The notes under the pieces were generated by a model, which worked only from the letters and a program-made list of their open reading frames with translations, had not been told where the DNA came from and searched no databases. Positions 7,009 to 15,867 of a stretch of 64,000 bases of DNA are shown piece after piece; position 1 is the stretch's first letter; each line of letters starts with the position of its first letter. Origin of the DNA: Roseovarius pacificus (GTDB taxonomy: Bacteria > Pseudomonadota > Alphaproteobacteria > Rhodobacterales > Rhodobacteraceae). The translations under genes were made by a program, and so were the position numbers. The stretch spans positions 1,104,364 to 1,168,363 of the forward strand of contig NZ_FRBR01000001.1 of NCBI RefSeq assembly GCF_900142665.1, written 5' to 3'.

Positions 7009-7191
7009 TCAGTGCGGCTTGGCGCGTTGCCGCTCAACCTCGTCGAGGGCGCGTTCGATATCCTCGGGGTCGCGCGACGGCACGGCATATTCACCGCCCA
7101 GCCACTTGCCCAGATCGACATCGGCGCAGCGTTTGGAACAGAACGGACGAAAGCGCGGATCGGTCTCTTTTTCGCAGATCGGACAGCTCAT
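7009..7191 (-). CDS. yacG: DNA gyrase inhibitor YacG, zinc-binding
   Basis: 60 residues, [20 protein letters not shown] then RCADVDLGKWLGGEYAVP. The four zinc ligands are Cys3, Cys6, Cys18 and Cys22 in the pattern CxxC-x11-CxxxC, followed by the YacG-specific DLGxW and Y-x-P motifs. In E. coli YacG binds GyrB and blocks DNA binding. The start codon overlaps the stop of the RNase gene (ATGA), so translation is coupled. The gene closes the infA-maf-rng-yacG operon. Confidence 0.93.
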   Translation of the reverse strand: MSCPICEKETDPRFRPFCSKRCADVDLGKWLGGEYAVPSRDPEDIERALDEVERQRAKPH

Positions 7192-8213
7192 CGGATCACC
7201 TCGCTCAGGGGAATGCGGTCGCGTTTGCGCTGTAGCTCGAAATGGCCCAGCGGCGTCCAGCCGACAAGGGCGGTCTCGACGATATCGGCGCGAAACGCCG
7301 CGCGCAGGGTGGTTTCGAACTGGCGGCGGTCCTTCTTGGCCATCGGGGCCGGGTCCATCACGACCTGCCCGCCAAGACCCCGCAGGCGCAATTGGCGCGG
7401 CAGGTCCCTGGCGGCGGCCAGGTTCGCCTTGAGCCCCGCCGCGGGCGAGGTATCGCCGCCCGTGTTCACATCCACCGCCACCAGTGCCCGTGTCGGCTCG
7501 ACACTCATCGAGGCCCCTCCCCCCAGCGGTGCATCCGCCACGCGAAGCGCGTCGATCTGATCCAGCACGCCGTGATCGGCAAAGGACCCGGGCGCGGTAT
7601 CCACCTGCGCCGGGGCGCTCCATCCCTGCCAGGCCAGCGCATGGGGGCCGTCGCCCTCGGTCAGTTTCTCGGGCCCGGTCCCGTCGGCGTCGCCCGTGAC
7701 GGCCTGCGCCAGATCCTGCATGGTGCGGATATCTTCGGCAATCTCATCGTCTGCGGCCTCGGCACAGGACGAGCGCAGGATCAGCCCCATGTCCGAGTCG
7801 CCCATTTCCTCATGGGCAATGGCCAGCAGCACATCGCGCCGGTCATCGTCGCGGATGCTGCGCGACATGTTCAGCCCCGGCGCATCCGGGGTCACGATGG
7901 CATAACGGCTTTTGAACAGCACCTTCGCGGTCACCGGCAGCGCCTTGCCTGGTTCGGGGTATCCCGTCACCTGCACCAGGATCGGTTGGCCGGGGCGCAA
8001 CCCCTTGATTTGCCGCAGAAACGCCGGACCATCGGGGGTGCGCAGGAACATGCCGCCCTGCCCTTTGACCGGACGGTCGGCGATGCCGCGATAGATCGCG
8101 CCGGGGCGCGGGGCGTCGCTGTCCAGAAACAGATCCTCCAGACGGCCATCGACCATCAGCGCGGCGGCTTCGGCCCCGTCCAGATGGTCCAGTGCGATCA
8201 ATCGTCCCTTCAT
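7188..8213 (-). CDS. Ribonuclease E/G family protein, short form
   Basis: 341 residues, well below RNase G (about 490). A diverged S1-like region lies at 35-105 and the catalytic RNase H-like core ends with the two metal-binding aspartates: Asp248 in [10 protein letters not shown] and Asp287 in [10 protein letters not shown]. The usual CPxC zinc-link and the C-terminal domain are absent, so this is the compact alphaproteobacterial member rather than the RNase E of the degradosome. Stop and start codons overlap by 4 bases with both neighbours. Likely role: rRNA or mRNA processing, inferred from family. Confidence 0.88.
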   Translation of the reverse strand: MKGRLIALDHLDGAEAAALMVDGRLEDLFLDSDAPRPGAIYRGIADRPVKGQGGMFLRTPDGPAFLRQIKGLRPGQPILVQVTGYPEPGKALPVTAKVLFKSRYAIVTPDAPGLNMSRSIRDDDRRDVLLAIAHEEMGDSDMGLILRSSCAEAADDEIAEDIRTMQDLAQAVTGDADGTGPEKLTEGDGPHALAWQGWSAPAQVDTAPGSFADHGVLDQIDALRVADAPLGGGASMSVEPTRALVAVDVNTGGDTSPAAGLKANLAAARDLPRQLRLRGLGGQVVMDPAPMAKKDRRQFETTLRAAFRADIVETALVGWTPLGHFELQRKRDRIPLSEVIR

Positions 8214-8797
8214 GCGTCCCCCTGATACACCGGATAGCCCGCGGCCTGCAAAAGCCCTGCGGTTTCACAGAGCGGCAGGCCCACCACCGCGGTGAACGAG
8301 CCCTGAATCCAGGGGATCAGCGCCCCTGCCGGCCCCTGAATACCATATCCGCCCGCCTTGCCCTGCCAGTCGCCGGTGGCGAGATAGGCGTTCAGTTCCT
8401 CGTCCGACAGCCGTTTCATCCTGACCGTCGTGACCACGTCACGCTCCCACAGCCGGTCGCCCCGGCGCACGGCCACCGCCGTGATCACCGTATGACGACG
8501 GCCCGACATGGCCAGCAGGAATTGCGCGGCCTCGCCCGCATCGGCGGGTTTGCCGAGGATGCGGCGGCCCAGTGCCACGGTGGTATCCGCCGACAGCACC
8601 ACGTCATCGCTGTCCGCCCTCACCGCAAGCGCCTTTTCCCGCGCCATCCGGGCGCAATAGGGGCGCGGCAATTCGTTTTTCAATGGGGTTTCGTCTATGT
8701 CGGGCGGGCGGATGTCATCCGCCACCACCCCGATCTGCGCCAGCAGATCCCGCCTGCGCGGGCTGCCCGATCCGAGGATCAAACGCATTTTCGTCAT
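8210..8797 (-). CDS. maf: Maf-family nucleotide pyrophosphatase
   Basis: 195 residues. It opens with the family signature [14 protein letters not shown] and has the catalytic-site block [16 protein letters not shown], with Asp of the DTxV motif and the following Lys. Maf proteins hydrolyse non-canonical or modified nucleoside triphosphates and affect septum formation. I chose ATG 8797 because GCGGA lies 5 bases upstream; ATG 8809 is possible but has AGG directly against it. The stop overlaps the start of the RNase gene by 4 bases. Confidence 0.92.
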   Translation of the reverse strand: MTKMRLILGSGSPRRRDLLAQIGVVADDIRPPDIDETPLKNELPRPYCARMAREKALAVRADSDDVVLSADTTVALGRRILGKPADAGEAAQFLLAMSGRRHTVITAVAVRRGDRLWERDVVTTVRMKRLSDEELNAYLATGDWQGKAGGYGIQGPAGALIPWIQGSFTAVVGLPLCETAGLLQAAGYPVYQGDA

Positions 8798-8854
8798 AGC
8801 ATTCCGCATCCTGTCCGAAAACCGGCATCCGCCCGAGGGATGCGGATATCGCGC

Positions 8855-9073
8855 TTACTTGAAGCGATAGTTGATCCGACCCTTGGTCAGATCGTAAGGG
8901 GTCATTTCCACCTGAACCCGGTCGCCAGCCAGAACACGGATGCGGTTCTTGCGCATCTTGCCTGCCGTGTGTGCGATGATTTCATGGCCGTTATCCAGCT
9001 CGACCCGAAACGTCGCATTCGGCAGGAGTTCCTTCACGACACCGGGAAATTCGAGCGTATCTTCCTTGGCCAT
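8855..9073 (-). CDS. infA: Translation initiation factor IF-1
   Basis: 72 residues, a single OB fold, [20 protein letters not shown] with the typical [20 protein letters not shown] and the ending GRINYRFK. Length and sequence match the family throughout. It binds the 30S A site during initiation. AAGGAGAG stands just before the ATG. It is the first gene of the infA-maf-rng-yacG operon. Confidence 0.98.
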   Translation of the reverse strand: MAKEDTLEFPGVVKELLPNATFRVELDNGHEIIAHTAGKMRKNRIRVLAGDRVQVEMTPYDLTKGRINYRFK

Positions 9074-9155
9074 GGTCTCTCCTTCGTTGCACGGCCCACC
9101 AATTCGTGAGCCGCGCCTTAAATGGGACCATTTGCCGTGTTTTTCAAGCGTATAA

Positions 9156-10040
9156 TCAGCGCAGGCGGGTTGTTGTGGCTTTCTCGACGCGGCCGGGCTG
9201 TTCGTCCCAGTGGCTGCGGTTCAGCACCACGCCGTCCGCGCGCACCCGTTCGACCAGATGCGGATCGGCCTGCGCAAAGGTCCATCCGGGGCGGTTCAGC
9301 TGCCCTTCGGCAATCACGCCGGTGGGCGGGAACCCGGTATCGGGCGGGCCGAACACGCCCCCCATGCCGGTGTTTTCATCCACCGCCGGGCACCACGCCG
9401 CATCCCCCACGTTCGAGGCCATCGCCACAACGCATTGATTTTCCAGCGCCCGCGCCATCGCTCCGATCCGCACCCGCCAATAGCCCGCCAACGCCTCGGT
9501 GGCCGAGGGCACGAGGATCACGTCGGCCTCCGCCAGCGCCCGGCCAAGCAGCGGGAACTCGCTGTCATAGCAGATCAGGATACCGATCCTGCCCAGCGCC
9601 GTGTCGAACAGGGTCAGCGGCCCGCCGGGAATCACGTCCCATTCCTCACGTTCGAAGCGGGTCATGATCTGCTTGTCCTGCACCCCGCAGCCGCCCTGCG
9701 GCGTGAACAGGCGCGCGCGGTTGACCGGGCGCTCGCCCAGCGCCGCGTCGAACACCGGGGCCGAGGCGGCGCAGATATGCACCCCGAATTTCGCCGCCAG
9801 TTCGGAATGCAACTCATCCACCTGTGGCAGCCAGCGGGCCACCGCATGCAGGGCGCGCTCCAGATCGCCCGCCGCCTCGGGGCCGTCCAGCATGGCCAGT
9901 TCCATCGCGCCGTATTCGGGGAACAGCAACAGATCGGCCCCCTGCCCTGCGGCATCGGCCACCCAGTCGCGCAGCTTGTCGGCATAGGCCTGCCAGCCTT
10001 GCACGGGGTCCAGCGGATAGGCGGCGGTGGCGATCTTCAT
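9156..10040 (-). CDS. Carbon-nitrogen hydrolase (nitrilase superfamily)
   Basis: 294 residues. The catalytic triad of the superfamily is visible: Glu42 in LFPEYG, Lys123 in [12 protein letters not shown] and Cys157 in [10 protein letters not shown]. Members hydrolyse amides or nitriles; the substrate cannot be told from the sequence. I placed the start at ATG 10040 because AAGGGA lies 7 bases upstream; the ATG at 10049 would add only three residues. It stands alone between infA and the LysM gene on the same strand. Confidence 0.88.
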   Translation of the reverse strand: MKIATAAYPLDPVQGWQAYADKLRDWVADAAGQGADLLLFPEYGAMELAMLDGPEAAGDLERALHAVARWLPQVDELHSELAAKFGVHICAASAPVFDAALGERPVNRARLFTPQGGCGVQDKQIMTRFEREEWDVIPGGPLTLFDTALGRIGILICYDSEFPLLGRALAEADVILVPSATEALAGYWRVRIGAMARALENQCVVAMASNVGDAAWCPAVDENTGMGGVFGPPDTGFPPTGVIAEGQLNRPGWTFAQADPHLVERVRADGVVLNRSHWDEQPGRVEKATTTRLR

Positions 10041-10119
10041 CAATGGCATCCCTTACGTCCCGAAAGAACAGCTACCCCGCCAAACGCGCCCTGTAAACGC
10101 CCCCGGAAAACCGCCCATG

Positions 10120-10150
10120 AAAAAGGCCCCGCCCGATCGGGGGCAGGGCC
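10120..10150 (-). terminator. Intrinsic terminator after the LysM gene
   Basis: On the - strand GGCCCTGCCC pairs with GGGCGGGGCC around a CCGATC loop and is followed by TTTTT. It lies 26 bases after the stop of the Kbp-like gene. Confidence 0.8.
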
Positions 10151-10175
10151 GCATCATTCAGGTAGCAATGGCCGA

Positions 10176-10604
10176 TCAGGCCATGGTGCCGTCCTGCGGA
10201 ATGCGCAGCTTCTGACCGGGGTAAATCTTGTCCGGGTCGCTCAGCATCGGGCGGTTGGCCTCGAAAATCTTCTGATACTCCGCCCCGTTGCCCAGGGTCT
10301 TTTCGGCAATTGCCCACAGGGTGTCGCCCTTCTGGACCTCGTGGAACACCGGATCGGCGCCCCCGGCATTGTCCTCGACCGCGGCAATCCCTTCGAGGTT
10401 GCCCACCGCCATGATGATTTTTTCCTTGGCGTCCTGGCTGGCCGCCTGTCCGGACACCTTGACCACGTCACCGTCCACGGTGATGTCCAGCCCTTCGGTA
10501 TCCAGCCCCAGATCGCTGACTTCCTGCTGCACCTTCTCGGCGCTCGGCTCGTCCCCGCCAAACAGCGACTTGCCGGTGTCCTTCATGAAACTCCAGAGGC
10601 CCAT
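10176..10604 (-). CDS. BON-LysM protein, Kbp/YgaU-like
   Basis: 142 residues, starting MGLWSFMKDTGKSLFG as in E. coli Kbp. A BON domain spans about 20-80 and a LysM domain 88-137 (HEVQKGDTLWAIAEKTLG ... IYPGQKLRIP). No signal peptide is seen, as in Kbp, which is a cytoplasmic potassium-binding protein. A peptidoglycan-binding role is suggested by name only. ATG 10604 was chosen over 10640 because the Kbp-type N-terminus begins there. A terminator follows the gene. Confidence 0.88.
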   Translation of the reverse strand: MGLWSFMKDTGKSLFGGDEPSAEKVQQEVSDLGLDTEGLDITVDGDVVKVSGQAASQDAKEKIIMAVGNLEGIAAVEDNAGGADPVFHEVQKGDTLWAIAEKTLGNGAEYQKIFEANRPMLSDPDKIYPGQKLRIPQDGTMA

Positions 10605-10676
10605 TCGTACTCTCCCGTTGCGAAATGATAGGCCCATCATTGCCGCACCGCCCGCAGGCGCAAGGGGGAAACTCGC

Positions 10677-12473
10677 CTAAGCCGCCTCACCGTCGGTGAA
10701 TTGCAGACGCGCCAGCCGCGCATAAAGCCCGCCCTCGGCCACCAGCGCCTCGTGGGTGCCCTGCGCCACGATGCGCCCGGCCTCCATCACAATGATCCGG
10801 TCGGCCTTTTTCACCGTCGCCAGCCGATGCGCCACGATGATCGTGGTACGGGTGCGCGCCATCTTCTCGACCGCCGTCTGCACCGCACGTTCGCTTTCGG
10901 CGTCCAGCGCACTTGTCGCCTCGTCCAGCAACAGCACCGGCGCATCGCGCAGAATGGCCCGTGCAATGGCGATGCGCTGTTTCTGGCCGCCCGACAACAT
11001 CACGCCACGCTCGCCCACATAGGTGTCATAGCCCTCGGGCAGCGCGGTGATGAAATCATGCGCGGCGGCAGCCTTCGCCGCCTCTTCGACTTCGGCGTCG
11101 GAGGCGTCCAGCCGCCCGAAACGGATGTTCTCCCGCGCCGAGGTGGCAAAGATCACCGGGTCCTGCGGCACCAGCGCCAGCTCCTGCCGGAAATCGCTGC
11201 GCGCCATGTCGCTCAACGCGATTCCGTCCAGCGTGATGCGCCCCCCGACGGGGTCGTAAAACCGCTGGATCATCTGGATCACGCTGGTCTTGCCCGCCCC
11301 GGACGGCCCCACCAGCGCGATGGTTTCCCCCGGTGCGACATTCAGGTCGAAATCGTTCAACGCCGGAATATCGGGCCGCGCGGGATAGGCGAACTGCACG
11401 TTCTCGAACGCGATTTCGCCGCGCACCGGGCGCGGCAGCGCCACCGGACTGGCAGGGTCCTGCACCTTGTCCTCGGCGCGCAGCAATTCGACAAGGCGCT
11501 CGGTCGCGCCCGCCGCGCGCTGCAACTCGCCCCAGATTTCCGACAGGGCCGCCACGGCCCCCGCCACCATGACCGAATAGATCACGAACTGCACCAGCGT
11601 CCCGGCCGTCATCGTGCCCGCGCGCACATCGTTCGCGCCGATCCACAACACGCCGACGATCCCGGTAAACACGAGGAAAATCACGATCACCGTCATCGCG
11701 GCGCGGGTGGTGATCCGGCGGCGCGCCGAATCGAAACTCTGCTCGGTCACCCCGGCAAAGGCCGCGCGGCTGGCCGTTTCATGGGTAAAGGCCTGCACCG
11801 TCTGCACCGATTGCAGCGCCTCCGAGGCATTGCCCGAACTGTTGGCGATCCAGTCCTGGTTTTCCCGGCTCAGCTTGCGCAGCTTGCGCCCCATGGTCAG
11901 GATCGGCACGATCACCAGCGGCACCAGCAGCAGAACCATGCCCGTCAGCTTGGCCGAGGTCAGCAGCATCAGCCCCAGACCGCCCACGAAAATCAGCAGG
12001 TTGCGCAGCGCGATCGACACGGACGAGCCGATCACCGACAGGATCAGCGTGGTATCGGTGGTGATCCGGCTCAGCACCTCGCCGGTCATGATTCCCTCGA
12101 AAAACGCCGGGCTCATGCCGATCACGCGGTCGAACACCGCCTTGCGGATATCGGCCACCACCCGCTCGCCCAGCCGCGTCACCAGCGCATAACGCAGCCC
12201 CGTGCCAATCGCCAGAAGCGCGGCGATGCCAAGGGCCGCCATGAAATACTGATCCAGCACCGCGCCGTCTTCGGCCCCGAAATTATCGACCACCCGGCGC
12301 ACCGCCATCGGCAGGATCAGCGACACCGTCGCCGTCAGCGTCAGCGCCAGCAGCGCGGCCAGCACCAGCAGGCGATAGGGCTTCAGAAAGGGCCACAACT
12401 CGGCCAGCGCGCCCACTTCCTTCGACTTGTCGCGTTCGATCATATCTGCGCCGTTCGAGGCTCTGCGCACCAT
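10677..12473 (-). CDS. ABC exporter, fused membrane and ATPase domains (MsbA type)
   Basis: 598 residues. Six membrane segments lie in residues 30-310, then a nucleotide-binding domain with Walker A GPSGAGKTS, signature [16 protein letters not shown], Walker B VLLLDEATSALD and switch His in VAHRLAT, all intact. Half-exporters of this layout dimerise and export lipids, peptides or drugs; the substrate is unknown here. ATG 12473 follows AAGGAAA at 8 bases; the upstream frame to 12533 is not protein-like. Single gene, probably its own promoter. Confidence 0.93.
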   Translation of the reverse strand: MVRRASNGADMIERDKSKEVGALAELWPFLKPYRLLVLAALLALTLTATVSLILPMAVRRVVDNFGAEDGAVLDQYFMAALGIAALLAIGTGLRYALVTRLGERVVADIRKAVFDRVIGMSPAFFEGIMTGEVLSRITTDTTLILSVIGSSVSIALRNLLIFVGGLGLMLLTSAKLTGMVLLLVPLVIVPILTMGRKLRKLSRENQDWIANSSGNASEALQSVQTVQAFTHETASRAAFAGVTEQSFDSARRRITTRAAMTVIVIFLVFTGIVGVLWIGANDVRAGTMTAGTLVQFVIYSVMVAGAVAALSEIWGELQRAAGATERLVELLRAEDKVQDPASPVALPRPVRGEIAFENVQFAYPARPDIPALNDFDLNVAPGETIALVGPSGAGKTSVIQMIQRFYDPVGGRITLDGIALSDMARSDFRQELALVPQDPVIFATSARENIRFGRLDASDAEVEEAAKAAAAHDFITALPEGYDTYVGERGVMLSGGQKQRIAIARAILRDAPVLLLDEATSALDAESERAVQTAVEKMARTRTTIIVAHRLATVKKADRIIVMEAGRIVAQGTHEALVAEGGLYARLARLQFTDGEAA

Positions 12474-12599
12474 GGTGTGTTTCCTTCGGCCTGTTCGGTC
12501 ACGGTTCTTGGCCGCGCAGACGCGCCGGGTCAAGTGCGCAGATTAGCCGCAGGCAGGGTGAAAGCGCCTGTTTTTCGTCGTGATCGGGGAAATTCAGGT

Positions 12600-12673
12600 T
12601 GGAGCGGGCAGCGGGAATCGAACCCGCACCAAGAGCTTGGAAGGCTCGTGTGATACCATTTCACCATGCCCGC
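12600..12673 (-). tRNA. tRNA-Gly (TCC)
   Basis: On the - strand GCGGGCA pairs with TGCCCGC; the anticodon loop CTTCCAA gives anticodon TCC; the T-arm carries GGTTCGATTCC; the discriminator is T and CCA is encoded (12600-12602). It resembles E. coli glyT. Confidence 0.95.
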
Positions 12674-12774
12674 TCAACTGCGCGACGGGATACGTCATGG
12701 CGCATCGGGGGTCAAGCGGATCGTCGCGGCCTGTTGGGCGACGGACCGCGTTTGCGGTCGATCCGGCATTTTGG

Positions 12775-12817
12775 GTTCGTACAAAACCACGGGTGGTTTC
12801 GTACAAACGGTACGCGG
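12775..12817. repeat. Dispersed GTACAAA element, copy 1
   Basis: Here GGTTCGTACAAAACC is followed by an inverted repeat AAACCAC-GG-GTGGTTT (12784-12799) and by GTTTCGTACAA-N4-TACGCGG (12796-12817). The last block recurs with the same spacing at 46717-46738 in the alpha operon. It lies about 100 bases upstream of tRNA-Gly. Confidence 0.6.
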
Positions 12818-12834
12818 TCGCCTTGTTAACCACG

Positions 12835-12890
12835 GCGATATACCGATCCGACACCGACGCGATACCGACGTATTACCGATGCGATACCGA
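12835..12890. repeat. Short imperfect tandem repeat GCGATACCGA
   Basis: GCGATATACCGA (12835-12846), GCGATACCGA (12859-12868) and GCGATACCGA (12881-12890) recur at 24- and 22-base spacing, framed by two copies of CTTGTTAACCA (near 12822 and 12903). No gene lies in 12674-12937. Too few and too uneven for CRISPR. Confidence 0.5.
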
Positions 12891-12937
12891 ACGCCGTTTT
12901 GTCTTGTTAACCAGTGGCTTGCCCTGATTCGCGTCCC

Positions 12938-13765
12938 TCACCCCATTTTGCGCCCCGGCGGGTCGAACGGCAGGAACTCGACCGCGCTCTGCTTGACCGG
13001 CGCAGGGTAGAGTTTCATCAGGTCCAGAACTTCCGGCGGCATCCCCACGGTGATCGCCAGGCCCAGCTCGCCCGCCTCTTCCGGGGTCAGCGCATAGTCA
13101 TGGGTCCACGTCCCCGAGGCCAGCTTATGCGCCAGCGCCTCGGCCTTGTCGCGCTCCATCCGCGGGGTCATGATCTCGACCGCACCGCGCGTCACCTGCC
13201 GGATCGCCTTGTCGCTGACATCGGCCAGCACCATCGCCACATCCGACACATGCTCGACCGGCTTGGCATCCCGCGCGGCAATGATCGACGCGGCGGAAAT
13301 CCCCATGATCTGCGGGTCGATCGGCCCCAGCATGGAAAACTCGCCCATCACGATTTCATCCGCCGCGAGGGCGATCAGGGTGCCCCCCGACATCGCATAA
13401 ATCGGAACGAAAACAGTGACTTTCGCCGGGTGCGCCTCGACCGCGCGGGCAATCTGCATGGCCGCGATCACCAGCCCGCCGGGGGTGTGCAGCACCAGGT
13501 CGATGGGCGTATCCTTGGGCGTCGCCTTGATCGCGGAAATGATGGATTGCGCATCCTCGAGGTCGATCATCCGCGACACGTTCATGCCGAAGAAATTGCG
13601 CTTTTCCTGCCGGTGAATCATGGTGATGACGCGGCTTTTGCGCTTGCGCTCGATGCTGCGGATCGCCTGTTCGCGGCGAAACCCGAACACCCGCCCCGCC
13701 AGCAGCGGTTGCAGGATCATGACCATGAAAACAATGAAGAATAATGTGGAAAGACTGAAATCCAT
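12938..13765 (-). CDS. Membrane-anchored SDH-type Clp-fold serine protease
   Basis: 275 residues. One N-terminal membrane segment (about 5-25, TLFFIVFMVMILQPLLAG) anchors a Clp/crotonase-fold domain. The catalytic serine sits in IYAMSGGTLIALAADEIVMG (Ser126), with LHTPGG (His93) and GPIDPQ (Asp150) as further active-site motifs of the family. Related to SppA-like and DUF114 proteases; probably processes membrane or signal peptides. ATG 13765 follows GGAGG; the longer frame upstream is not protein-like. It ends about 260 bases before tRNA-Gly. Confidence 0.88.
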   Translation of the reverse strand: MDFSLSTLFFIVFMVMILQPLLAGRVFGFRREQAIRSIERKRKSRVITMIHRQEKRNFFGMNVSRMIDLEDAQSIISAIKATPKDTPIDLVLHTPGGLVIAAMQIARAVEAHPAKVTVFVPIYAMSGGTLIALAADEIVMGEFSMLGPIDPQIMGISAASIIAARDAKPVEHVSDVAMVLADVSDKAIRQVTRGAVEIMTPRMERDKAEALAHKLASGTWTHDYALTPEEAGELGLAITVGMPPEVLDLMKLYPAPVKQSAVEFLPFDPPGRKMG

Positions 13766-13935
13766 GGGACCTCCGGAGACGCTTGCACAGGCATCCTCGC
13801 AGGTCGGGCTGAGGTTGTGAATTGAAAAATCCCCGCCAATCGGGCAATGATCGCTCAGAGCAGGGAAAACCATCGGCGATGCGGCGAAAACGAAACAAAC
13901 TCCGCCAGATCGTCAAGGAAAACAGGGCAGACAGG

Positions 13936-14274
13936 ATGAAACAGGCATTGGTTATCGGGTGTGTGGCTCTTCTGGCCGGTTGCGGAGGAGGAGGCGACAA
14001 ACGCCTGCCGCCCGGCGCCGTCCCCATCGCCTCGGGGCCGATCAGCAACGCCTGCATGGCGTCCGACCGCAAGGCGCGCTCGCACCGCCTGTGCGGCTGC
14101 ATTCAGGCGGCAGCGGATCAGACCCTCAGCCGCTCGGAACAACGCCGCGCGGTCACCTTCTATTCCGACCCGCATCGCGCACAGGAAATCCGCCAGTCCG
14201 ACCGCCCTGCGGATGAACGTTTCTGGCTGGCCTACAAGGCTTATGGCGAATATGCCGAGCGGTTATGCCGTTGA
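13936..14274 (+). CDS. Small lipoprotein of unknown function
   Basis: 112 residues with a clear lipoprotein signal, MKQALVIGCVALLAGC, cleaved before Cys16. The mature part holds a pair of cysteines (LCGCIQAAAD) and a short helical domain ending SDPHRAQEIRQSDRPADERFW. Similar small proteins are common in Rhodobacteraceae; some databases name them arginine transporters, which the sequence does not support. The start at 13936 is set by the signal peptide. Confidence 0.78.
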   Translation: MKQALVIGCVALLAGCGGGGDKRLPPGAVPIASGPISNACMASDRKARSHRLCGCIQAAADQTLSRSEQRRAVTFYSDPHRAQEIRQSDRPADERFWLAYKAYGEYAERLCR

Positions 14275-14288
14275 AAATCCGATGAATT

Positions 14289-15092
14289 TCAGGCCTTTAG
14301 CCGATATCCCCGCCCGAACATGACCCAGGCCACCATCAAGATCGCCAGCGTCGCGGCGAGACCGATCGCCAGGCCCAGAACGGGCGAGCTGTCGGACACC
14401 CCGATCATCCCATAGCGCACCCCGTCGATCATATAGAAGATCGGATTGAAATGGGTGATCTCGTTGAGCACCGGCGGTAGCGCCTGAACCGAATAGAACG
14501 TGCCGGACAGGAACGCCAAAGGCGTGACCACGAAGTTCGTGATCGCTGCCATCTGGTCGAATTTATTGGCAAAAATACCGGCAACCATGCCCAACCCCGA
14601 GAGGAACCCCGCCCCCAGCAAGACAAAGACCAGCGCCCAAAGCGGATGCGCGGGAAGCATCCCGCGAAAGACGAACAGGCCAGCCGCGATGGCCACGGCC
14701 ACCAACAGGCCGCGCCCGACCCCACCCGCCATATAGCCGATCACCATCTCTCCGGGGCTGATCGGCGGCATCAGGGTATCGACGATATTGCCCTGCACCT
14801 TCGAGATCACGATGGAGGACGAGGTATTGGCAAAGGCATTCTGGATCACCGTCATCATCATGATGCCCGGCGCAATGAAGGTGGTGAAATCCACGCCCAT
14901 CACGTCGCCCCTCCGGGGGCCGATCGCGATCGAGAAAATCACCATGAACAACCCTGCCGTGACCAGCGGCGCCAGCAGGGTCTGGGTCCAGACCGCCAGG
15001 AACCTCTGAACCTCGCGAGATGCCAGTGTATAAAGCCCCAGCCAGTTGACCCGGCCAAAGCGTCGCGTGCCCATTTCCGTGCTGCCTGCCAT
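14289..15092 (-). CDS. ABC-2 type transporter permease
   Basis: 267 residues with six hydrophobic segments and the ABC-2 family motif near the end (ALPPVLNEITHFNPIFYMIDGVRYGMIG). Such permeases pair with a separate ATPase to export polysaccharides or drugs. No ATPase gene is adjacent, so its partner must be encoded elsewhere. It is convergent with the small lipoprotein gene and divergent from gcrA. Confidence 0.9.
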   Translation of the reverse strand: MAGSTEMGTRRFGRVNWLGLYTLASREVQRFLAVWTQTLLAPLVTAGLFMVIFSIAIGPRRGDVMGVDFTTFIAPGIMMMTVIQNAFANTSSSIVISKVQGNIVDTLMPPISPGEMVIGYMAGGVGRGLLVAVAIAAGLFVFRGMLPAHPLWALVFVLLGAGFLSGLGMVAGIFANKFDQMAAITNFVVTPLAFLSGTFYSVQALPPVLNEITHFNPIFYMIDGVRYGMIGVSDSSPVLGLAIGLAATLAILMVAWVMFGRGYRLKA

Positions 15093-15118
15093 GCTGTCCT
15101 CTTATGTATCGGGTGGAC

Positions 15119-15157
15119 GATTCGATGCCTTGTAACTTACCGGTGAGTGATTAGAAT
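15119..15157 (+). promoter_or_regulatory. gcrA promoter with a GANTC methylation site
   Basis: TTGTAA (15130-15135), 16 bases, TAGAAT (15152-15157) form a sigma-70-like promoter. GATTC, a target of the cell-cycle methylase CcrM, lies at 15119-15123 immediately upstream. GcrA itself acts at promoters carrying methylated GANTC, so feedback is possible but unproven. Confidence 0.5.
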
Positions 15158-15224
15158 AGGGCCGATATCGGATTTTGCAGGGCGGCGCGGGCAACCGGCC
15201 GCCTTTTGAGATAGGAAAAGCACC

Positions 15225-15806
<582 letters not shown>

Positions 15807-15833
15807 GTCGGGATAACCTGCGACTTGATGGCC

Positions 15834-15858
15834 GGGCGCGTTCAACACGGACGCGCCC
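15834..15858. terminator. Hairpin between convergent gcrA and AsmA genes
   Basis: An 8-bp stem GGGCGCGT/ACGCGCCC with a 9-base loop, followed on the + strand by GATTTCTG. Probably ends gcrA transcription; it starts 27 bases after the stop. Confidence 0.55.
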
Positions 15859-15867
15859 GATTTCTGT

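Noticed and set aside
10701..12653. 650-residue + strand frame opposite the ABC exporter
   Set aside because: His/Gln/Arg-rich shadow that also runs through tRNA-Gly; the - strand frame has all ABC motifs.
12835..12890. Possible CRISPR array
   Set aside because: Units are 10-12 bases with 12-14 base gaps, only three copies and no cas genes.
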